The notes under the pieces: model-generated
The model's database searches: none
The model's input: the letters and a program-made list of their open reading frames with translations, nothing else
What the model was told of the DNA's origin: nothing
Made by a program: the position numbers and the translations under genes
Assembly: GCA_046538735.1 (NCBI GenBank)
Contig: JBKHII010000011.1
Span: forward strand, 7,077-71,076
Source: SLST01 sp046538735
GTDB taxonomy: Bacteria > Spirochaetota > Spirochaetia > DSM-27196 > SLST01
DNA length: 64,000 bases
Direction: 5' to 3'
In this document: positions 58,744 through 64,000 of the stretch, one piece after another
Numbering within the stretch: position 1 is the first letter of the stretch
Layout: each line of letters opens with the position of its first letter

Positions 58744-59421
58744 ATGGACGAAAGAATACACCGCCCAATGGTTCTGCGGCTCGCGCGCTACCTCCGAGTA
58801 CTCCAGAAACTGAAGGGGCTCGGCTTCGTGAAGGTCTTCTCGAACAACCTCGGAGATGCGATCGGAGCCACGCCCGCGGTCGTCCGAAAGGACTTCTCGG
58901 TCATCGGCATCACGGGCAACAAGCGGGGCGGCTACGTCATCGACTCGCTGATCGAGCGCCTCGTTGAGGTCCTCGGCAAGAACGAGGTGGAGCGAGTCGT
59001 CGTCGTGGGGTGCGGACGAATCGGTTCGGCGCTGCTCAACTTCCGCGAGTTCTCCCGCGAAGGGATCCGCGTCGTCGCAGGGTTCGACATCCGGCCCGAC
59101 AGCATCGACCGAGAGGGATCGATCCCCGTGCTTCCGATGGACGAGTTCCCCGGCTTCGTCGCCGACCATAAGGTCGAGGTCGCCGTGCTCGCGGTCCCCG
59201 ACCAGGTCGCAACGAGCGTCTTCGAGCTCATGGTGGACGCCGGCATCCGCGGTGTCCTCAACTTTACGTCGGTCGAGCTCAAGTGCGGCGCCGCGTGCGA
59301 AGAGAACGGGTGCGTGCAGGAGTGCACGGTACACAACGTGAACATCGGCCTCGAGATCGAGAATCTCTTCTACCTGATTCGCCTCAAGCGCGAGGCCGCG
59401 GTCCCGGAGACGGTCGAGTAG
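58744..59421 (+). CDS. rex: Rex redox-sensing repressor with extra cysteine cluster
   Basis: NADH/NAD+-sensing repressor of fermentation and hydrogenase genes. The 225-residue protein has the N-terminal winged helix (LRLARYLRVLQKL, then TPAVVRKDFSVIG) and the Rossmann NAD domain (VVGCGRIGSALL, 87-98). The usual C-terminal segment GIRGVLNFTSVEL is followed by an insert with Cys181, 185, 190 and 194 (C-x3-C-x4-C-x3-C), not found in ordinary Rex. AAGGGG lies before the ATG. First gene of a four-gene operon facing hydC. Confidence 0.93.
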   Translation: MDERIHRPMVLRLARYLRVLQKLKGLGFVKVFSNNLGDAIGATPAVVRKDFSVIGITGNKRGGYVIDSLIERLVEVLGKNEVERVVVVGCGRIGSALLNFREFSREGIRVVAGFDIRPDSIDREGSIPVLPMDEFPGFVADHKVEVAVLAVPDQVATSVFELMVDAGIRGVLNFTSVELKCGAACEENGCVQECTVHNVNIGLEIENLFYLIRLKREAAVPETVE

Positions 59422-60348
59422 TTGAACACGCTCCCCATCAGTCCGGACGATGCGCCGGCGTTTCTCACCGAGCTCGTCTTTCGTCTCAAAATCAAAGACG
59501 CGATGACACGCGAGCTGATCACGGCCCGCCGCGACGATCCGCTTCGTTCGATTCAGCATCTCATGAAGGAGCACAAGATCACCGGCATCCCGATCGCGGA
59601 CGGCGCACGGCTCCTGGGGATCGTGAGCATGGACGACATCATCCGCGCGCTCGACGAAGGCACGATCGAGGAACCGGCCGGCGACCACATGTCGCGCCAA
59701 CTCATCGTGCTCGAGGACGACATGCCGCTCTCCTTCGGCATCTCGTACATGGACAAGTACCGGTTCGGACGCTTTCCGGTGCTCAGCAAGGACAAGGAGC
59801 TCGTGGGGATCATCACGAGTCGCGACATCCTGATCGCGCTGCTCGTGGAGTTTAACAAAGAAGCCGAGCGCCGCGAGGAAGAGGAGCCCGACCGCGCCGC
59901 GGAAGGGACCTTTCGGCGCGAGTACAGCGTGCGCAAGTTCGACTTCGAGCACGCCGGGAAGCCCACGAGCGACATCAAGAAGAAGCTGAAGGGCATCGGT
60001 CTCAACTCGAAACTCATCCGGCGCATCGCCGTCGCGTGCTACGAGCTCGAGATGAACCAGGTCGTCCATTCGGAAGGCGGGACGATCGCGGCACGGGTAT
60101 CACCCGATCAGGTGGAGATCATCGCGATCGACAACGGCCCCGGGATCCCAAACGTCGATATGGCCCTGGAGGAGGGCTACTCGACCGCGACAGAATGGAT
60201 CCGCTCGCTCGGGTTCGGCGCCGGAATGGGATTGCCGAACGCACGCCGCGCGGCGGACGATTTCGAGATTTCTACCGGCTCGCACGGAACCTCCGTGCGG
60301 TGCAGATTCAAGCTCCCGAAGGAGGAGACGAACGATGCGACTCAATGA
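59422..60348 (+). CDS. CBS-pair protein with C-terminal anti-sigma-type GHKL ATPase
   Basis: The 308-residue protein joins two CBS domains (about 24-150, with ITGIPIADGARLLGIVSMDD and GRFPVLSKDKELVGIITSRD) to an RsbT/RsbW-like ATPase. The ATPase has YELEMNQVVHSEGG (N-box), IDNGPGIPNVDMAL (G1) and FGAGMGLPNARRAAD (G2). CBS pairs usually bind adenine nucleotides, so energy charge may control the ATPase. The TTG start is directly coupled to rex (TAGTTG). Such proteins recur near hydrogenases in Clostridia, with unknown targets. Confidence 0.8.
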   Translation: MNTLPISPDDAPAFLTELVFRLKIKDAMTRELITARRDDPLRSIQHLMKEHKITGIPIADGARLLGIVSMDDIIRALDEGTIEEPAGDHMSRQLIVLEDDMPLSFGISYMDKYRFGRFPVLSKDKELVGIITSRDILIALLVEFNKEAERREEEEPDRAAEGTFRREYSVRKFDFEHAGKPTSDIKKKLKGIGLNSKLIRRIAVACYELEMNQVVHSEGGTIAARVSPDQVEIIAIDNGPGIPNVDMALEEGYSTATEWIRSLGFGAGMGLPNARRAADDFEISTGSHGTSVRCRFKLPKEETNDATQ

Positions 60349-60661
60349 CGTACACGGCGACCTCGAGCTCGAGCTCATCACGGGCTCGCTCGAGCGAGAG
60401 TTCACGGGAGGCTACACGTCCGATCTCCTGAGCGACGTGATGGCGCACGCCGAAGAGGGCGACGCGCTCATCACGATCCAGTCGCACAACAACACGGTCG
60501 CGGTCGCGAGCCACGTGGATGCCCCCGTAGTCATCATCTGCAACTCACGTCCGATTCCGGACGAGATGATCGCGGCGGCACAGGAGCACGAAATCACGCT
60601 CTGCAGGACCCCGCTCAACCAGTTCGAGGTCTCGGGCCGCCTTTACGCCCGTCTCCGGTAG
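60335..60661 (+). CDS. DRTGG-domain-like protein
   Basis: The 108-residue protein (MRLNDVHGDLELELITGSL to QFEVSGRLYARLR) resembles stand-alone DRTGG domains, which bind nucleotides or act as regulatory modules. SDLLSDVMAHAEEGDALITI and APVVIICNSRPIPDEMIAA are the best-preserved parts. It overlaps the upstream gene by 14 bases. The role is inferred from its constant company with CBS-GHKL and PHP genes. Confidence 0.7.
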   Translation: MRLNDVHGDLELELITGSLEREFTGGYTSDLLSDVMAHAEEGDALITIQSHNNTVAVASHVDAPVVIICNSRPIPDEMIAAAQEHEITLCRTPLNQFEVSGRLYARLR

Positions 60662-60690
60662 ACGGTCCTGCCGGGACCGCGCGAGCGCTC

Positions 60691-61473
60691 ATGACGATCC
60701 GCGCCGACCTCCACATTCATTCGTGCCTGAGCCCCTGCGGCGATCTTGCGATGTCGCCCCGGACGATCGCCGACCGCGCCCTTGAGGCCGGCCTCAACCT
60801 CGTCGCGCTCACCGACCACAACGCCGCACGCAACGTACCCGCCTTCGCCGAGGCGTGCCGCGAACGCAACCTCCGCGCGCTCTACGGCTGCGAGGTCACC
60901 ACGAGCGAGGAGGTCCACGTCCTCGCGCTCTATGCCGACGTGCAGACCGCCGTCGCCTTCGGCGACGAGATCTACGCTTCGCTCCCGCCGCTGGAGATGG
61001 ACCCGGAACGCTACGGCGACCAGGTCGTCGTGGACACCGAAGAGACGATCGTGGAGACGCTCACCTCGTACCTCATCGGCGCGACATCGTTCTCGCTCTC
61101 AGAGGTCGGGCGGATGATCCACGATCGTGGCGGTCTCTTCATCCCCGCGCACATCGACCGCACCGCCTTCAGCATCTGGTCGCAGCTCGGGTTCCTGCCG
61201 ACTGACGACTACGACGCCGTGGAGATGGTCGGCCCGCCGGGGATCTCTCGCGCGGTCCACCGCGGTTCACCCACGCAACCCGGGACATCGGCCGCGGCCG
61301 CCCGGACGCCGCCGATCGACCCCGGCCGCTACCCCGTCGTCGCCTTCTCGGACGCGCATCAACCCGACCTCATCGGTTCGAGCTACACGGAGTTCGAAGC
61401 GGACGAACCGAGCCTCGCCGCGTTCCGAACTGCGCTCGGGGAATGTCGGGTCCGGCCGCACGTTGGCCGGTAG
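60691..61473 (+). CDS. PHP-domain phosphoesterase
   Basis: The 260-residue metal-dependent phosphoesterase has the PHP motifs DLHIHSCLSPCGD, VALTDHNAARNV, CEVTTSEEVHVLALY, IPAHIDRTAFSI and FSDAHQPDLIGSS. All metal ligands appear present. The substrate is unknown. It ends the rex-side operon, 29 bases after the DRTGG gene, with no ribosome site obvious before the ATG. Confidence 0.85.
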   Translation: MTIRADLHIHSCLSPCGDLAMSPRTIADRALEAGLNLVALTDHNAARNVPAFAEACRERNLRALYGCEVTTSEEVHVLALYADVQTAVAFGDEIYASLPPLEMDPERYGDQVVVDTEETIVETLTSYLIGATSFSLSEVGRMIHDRGGLFIPAHIDRTAFSIWSQLGFLPTDDYDAVEMVGPPGISRAVHRGSPTQPGTSAAAARTPPIDPGRYPVVAFSDAHQPDLIGSSYTEFEADEPSLAAFRTALGECRVRPHVGR

Positions 61474-61514
61474 GTCGACGAACGATTCCGTCCCACGCTC
61501 GATCCGAGCGTAGG

Positions 61515-61520
61515 TACATT
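61515..61520 (+). promoter_or_regulatory. -10 box seven bases before the TPR-like gene
   Basis: TACATT at 61515-61520, then 7 bases to the ATG at 61528. No Shine-Dalgarno and no clear -35 are present. GTAGG and CCTAC flank the box as a short inverted repeat. Confidence 0.3.
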
Positions 61521-61527
61521 TCCTACC

Positions 61528-62268
61528 ATGAGACGGCTCCTCCCCGGAGCACTCCTGCTCTGGAGTTGCACGACGGCCGCCGCGGAGATTCCCCCCGCCC
61601 CGCCCGAGCTCGAGGCATTCGCTCGCTTCGTCATGGCCGAGAGCCCGCCGTCCGCCGAGATCGCCCGACGCGTCGCCGACCTCGATTCGGTCATCTCCGC
61701 CTACGCAGATCCGGCGGCACGCGAAGTCTTCGTCGCGACCCGCGCCCACCTCGCGGGCTTCGCCGAACGAGGCAACGGCCGCACCGCGGCGGCGGACGTG
61801 TGGTTCGTGCAAGCCGTGGAGAGCGCCGAGCGCGCGAACGCACTCGAACCGAGCAGCGAGGGCTTCCGCGTGCTCGCGGACGCGCACAACCAGCTCCTGG
61901 ACATCCGGAACACCGGCTACAAGATGTTCAACGCGTGGCAGGCCCGCGACAACGCCGTGCGGGCCTACGAGCTCGACCAGTCGAACCCGCTCGCCCACCT
62001 CTCCGCCGCCGCCTTCTTCGTGAGCGCCCCGCCGATCGCGGGCGGGGACATCCAGCGAGGCGCCGAGCACCTCGAGCACGCGAAGCGCCTCGGCGCGGAC
62101 TCGGAGTACGTGCGGTTCCTCATTGCCGTGTGGGAAGGCCGGCTCGCCGCGAAGCTCGGGAGAGTGCGCGACGCCGAACTCGCGCTCGCGCAGGCGTACG
62201 CGATCTACCCCGGAAACTGGTGGCTGATGGAGATCGCCGGCGAGCTGGGGGTTGAGGTGGGGGAGTAG
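61528..62268 (+). CDS. Exported TPR-like protein
   Basis: The 246-residue product has a signal peptide (MRRLLPGALLLWSCTTAAAE) with a possible lipobox around Cys14. Helical repeats follow that look like degenerate tetratricopeptides (AADVWFVQAVESAERANALE, AVRAYELDQSNPLAHLSAAA, GAEHLEHAKRLG and AELALAQAYAIYPGN). It may scaffold envelope proteins; I cannot assign a family. It converges on ftsK. Confidence 0.65.
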   Translation: MRRLLPGALLLWSCTTAAAEIPPAPPELEAFARFVMAESPPSAEIARRVADLDSVISAYADPAAREVFVATRAHLAGFAERGNGRTAAADVWFVQAVESAERANALEPSSEGFRVLADAHNQLLDIRNTGYKMFNAWQARDNAVRAYELDQSNPLAHLSAAAFFVSAPPIAGGDIQRGAEHLEHAKRLGADSEYVRFLIAVWEGRLAAKLGRVRDAELALAQAYAIYPGNWWLMEIAGELGVEVGE

Positions 62269-62272
62269 GTTC

Positions 62273-62356
62273 CCCGCTAATACCTCTCCCCGCTCCGTGA
62301 AGCCGCCCCGCGGCTTCCTGGGAGCGGCCCAACCCGCTAATACCTCTCCCCGCTCC
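62273..62356. repeat. Decayed tandem duplication of the ftsK 3' end, with hairpin
   Basis: A 24-base sequence that begins CCCGCTAATACCTCTCC occurs at 62273-62296 and again exactly 60 bases on, at 62333-62356, where it contains the ftsK stop codon. Further matches (CCCGCGGCTTC) continue beyond both copies. Between them lies a perfect hairpin, GAAGCCGC (62299-62306) with GCGGCTTC (62310-62317), between convergent genes. The left copy is not part of an open gene, so it is a remnant of a duplication. Confidence 0.7.
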
Positions 62357-64000
62357 CGATGACATCCCGCGGCTTCGAACCCTGCTGCGGGCCCACGATG
62401 CCGAGGCGTTCCATCTCCTCGACCATGCGGGCGGCGCGGTTGTAGCCGACCTTGAGCCGGCGCTGGAGGTAGCTCGCGGAGGCCTTCCCGGCGGTGGTGA
62501 CGATCTCGATCGCCTTCTCCATGAGCGGGTCTTCGAGCTCGCCCTGAACGTAGTCCTCGTCGTCCTCGTCCACGAAGATCTCGTCGTCTATGTAGTCGGG
62601 CTCGCCGAGCTGCTTCACGTAGGTGACGACGCGCTCGACCTCGTCCTCCGAGAGGAAGGCGCCCTGCATGCGAACCGGGAACGGATCCCAGGCGCTCGTG
62701 AAGAGCATGTCGCCGGCGCCGAGAAGCTTGTCCGCGCCCATCGCGTCCAGGATGATACGCGAGTCGACCTTGCTCGCGACCATGAAGGCGATCCGACTCG
62801 GAATGTTCGCCTTGATCAGACCGGTGATCACATCCGTGCTCGGTCGCTGCGTCGCGAGGACGAGGTGGATGCCGACCGCCCGGCTCATCGCCGCGAGGCG
62901 CGCGAGCGTACTCTCGAGCTCCTTGCCGCTCGTCGCCATGAGATCGGCAAACTCGTCGACCACGACCACGATGTACGGGAGCGGCTCGGTCGCGAGCTTC
63001 TTCGCCTTGATCTTCTTGTTGTAGCTCTGGATGTCGCGCACCTGGAGCGTGTCAAGCAGGCTGTAGCGCCGCTCCATCTCGTAGATGCAGTACTGGAGCG
63101 CCTGGAACGCGCGCTTCGGATCGGTGATCACCGGCGTGAGCAGGTGCGGGATGTCGTTGTAGAACTTGAGCTCCACGATCTTCGGGTCGATCAGGATGAG
63201 CTTCACCTCGTGCGGCGCGCGCCGGTAGAGGATCGAGCAGATGATCGAATTCACGCAAACCGACTTGCCGCTGCCGGTCGCCCCGGCGATGAGGACGTGG
63301 GGCATGCGGGTCAGGTCGACGATTTGTGCGTCGCCCGGGATGTCCTTCCCCAGGGCGATCGGCACCTGCATCCGCTGGGCCCGGAACTCTGCTTCCTGGA
63401 GCAGCTCCGCGAAGCCCACGATCGCCCGCTCCTTGTTCGGGATCTCGATCCCCACCGCGTGCTTGCCGGGAATCGGCGCGACGATCCGCACGCTCGACGC
63501 CGCGAGCCGCAGCGCGATGTTGTCCGAAAGGTTCACGATCTTGCTCAGCTTCACACCGGGCGCGGGCAGGATCTCGAACATCGTAATGACCGGTCCCTTC
63601 CGGATGCCGGTGACCTCCGCCTGGATGCCGAACTCGTCGAGCGTGACGCGGAGCGTCTCGGCTGCCTCGCGCGTCTTCTCGTCGATCTGCCAGTACTGGC
63701 CGTCCTTGTACTCCTGGAGGAGTCCGTCGATCGGGACGTCGTAGCGCTTGCTCCGCGGCATTGGGACCACCGGAGCCTCGCGGTCCGGCTCGAGGCCGAG
63801 CGCGTCGTCCGGCTCCTCCGAGAGGTCGAGGTCGCCGTCCGGCTCGTCGTCGTCTTCGTACTCGTCCTCTTCGTCGTACACGCTCGGCTCGACTCCTTCC
63901 TCGGTCCACTCGTCGTCCCAGCGCCGCGGGTCGAAGTCGTCCGGCGCCTCGCGGAAGCGACCGTCGTGGTACACGACCGAGAGCGGTTGCTCCGGCGCGG
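62337..64000 (-). CDS. ftsK: DNA translocase FtsK (N-terminal part outside the window)
   Basis: Septal DNA pump that clears chromosomes at division. The visible C-terminal part has an acidic linker (DEEDEYEDDDEPDGDL), the alpha domain and the beta domain with Walker A GATGSGKSVCVNS and Walker B VVVVDEFADLM. Then come LVLATQRPSTDVITG and the gamma winged helix ending LQRRLKVGYNRAARMVEEM. The frame is open through 64000, so the membrane domain is beyond the edge and the GTG at 63974 is not the true start. Confidence 0.94.
   Translation of the reverse strand, partial: APEQPLSVVYHDGRFREAPDDFDPRRWDDEWTEEGVEPSVYDEEDEYEDDDEPDGDLDLSEEPDDALGLEPDREAPVVPMPRSKRYDVPIDGLLQEYKDGQYWQIDEKTREAAETLRVTLDEFGIQAEVTGIRKGPVITMFEILPAPGVKLSKIVNLSDNIALRLAASSVRIVAPIPGKHAVGIEIPNKERAIVGFAELLQEAEFRAQRMQVPIALGKDIPGDAQIVDLTRMPHVLIAGATGSGKSVCVNSIICSILYRRAPHEVKLILIDPKIVELKFYNDIPHLLTPVITDPKRAFQALQYCIYEMERRYSLLDTLQVRDIQSYNKKIKAKKLATEPLPYIVVVVDEFADLMATSGKELESTLARLAAMSRAVGIHLVLATQRPSTDVITGLIKANIPSRIAFMVASKVDSRIILDAMGADKLLGAGDMLFTSAWDPFPVRMQGAFLSEDEVERVVTYVKQLGEPDYIDDEIFVDEDDEDYVQGELEDPLMEKAIEIVTTAGKASASYLQRRLKVGYNRAARMVEEMERLGIVGPQQGSKPRDVIGSGERY

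Noticed and set aside
1..64000. tRNA, rRNA, CRISPR arrays, insertion sequences, prophage or integron elements
   Set aside because: I looked through the intergenic stretches for cloverleaf arms, repeated spacers, terminal repeats with transposase genes and attachment sites, and found none; a covariance-model search would be the decisive check.

Overview
The window is about 64 kb of high-GC (roughly 63-65%) bacterial chromosome. It is densely packed with operons that overlap by ATGA or GTGA. I see no rRNA, tRNA, CRISPR array, insertion sequence or prophage. Gene content points to a free-living, motile, fermentative spirochaete (Spirochaetota), but this is an inference without a marker-gene tree. 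The supporting genes are a bacterial XPB helicase with its partner as in Treponema, a fused aroDE gene, fliS with a sigma-28-type promoter, a DNA polymerase I reading SADYSQIELVVLAHL, an electron-bifurcating [FeFe] hydrogenase and a large oligopeptide transporter.

Layout. (1) 1-8626, minus: a phosphonate uptake and C-P lyase operon, phnC-D-E1-E2-(membrane orphan)-G-H-I-J-K-L, running off the left edge inside phnL. (2) 8841-15676: a lipoprotein, a GAF histidine kinase, a TetR-controlled ABC exporter with a clear operator, a GNAT-YoaP protein, an AraC remnant and a serine hydrolase. (3) 15661-21154, minus: an LTA-synthase-like sulfatase and two overlapping Ser/Thr kinases, the second with a degenerate catalytic loop. 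(4) 21252-29790: cysE, a 2TM coiled-coil protein, a SPOR protein, coaE, polA and a PEPCK-like DUF4914 protein. (5) 29886-33496: flagellar chaperones, a degenerate polysaccharide deacetylase with a propeller-like front half, and a zinc-ribbon protein. (6) 33616-42017: stress protein, AlaX-type editing protein, PhoH2-type ATPase, M20 amidohydrolase, and the XPB helicase with its partner. (7) 42045-46075, minus: aroDE coupled to an EAL protein, and an OmpR-type regulator whose kinase survives only as a 3' stub. (8) 46076-53404, minus: oppABCDF plus a coupled membrane protein. (9) 53567-61473: two divergent arms, a hydrogenase operon (hydC, GHKL ATPase, cysteine-free ferredoxin-fold protein, hydB, hydA) and a regulatory operon (rex, CBS-GHKL ATPase, DRTGG-like, PHP). 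(10) 61528-64000: a TPR-like exported protein, a decayed duplication of the ftsK 3' end, and ftsK running off the right edge.

How the parts work together. The phn operon would import phosphonates and break C-P bonds. The opp operon imports peptides. The hydrogenase couples NADH and reduced ferredoxin oxidation to H2, with Rex reading NADH/NAD+ next to it. The GHKL, CBS, DRTGG and PHP proteins look like a dedicated but uncharacterised signalling module.

The main unexpected features are a ferredoxin-like hydrogenase-operon protein with no cysteine, a Rex with an extra four-cysteine cluster, and at least eight genes whose -10 box lies only 6-9 bases before the start codon with no Shine-Dalgarno, which suggests widespread leaderless transcription.
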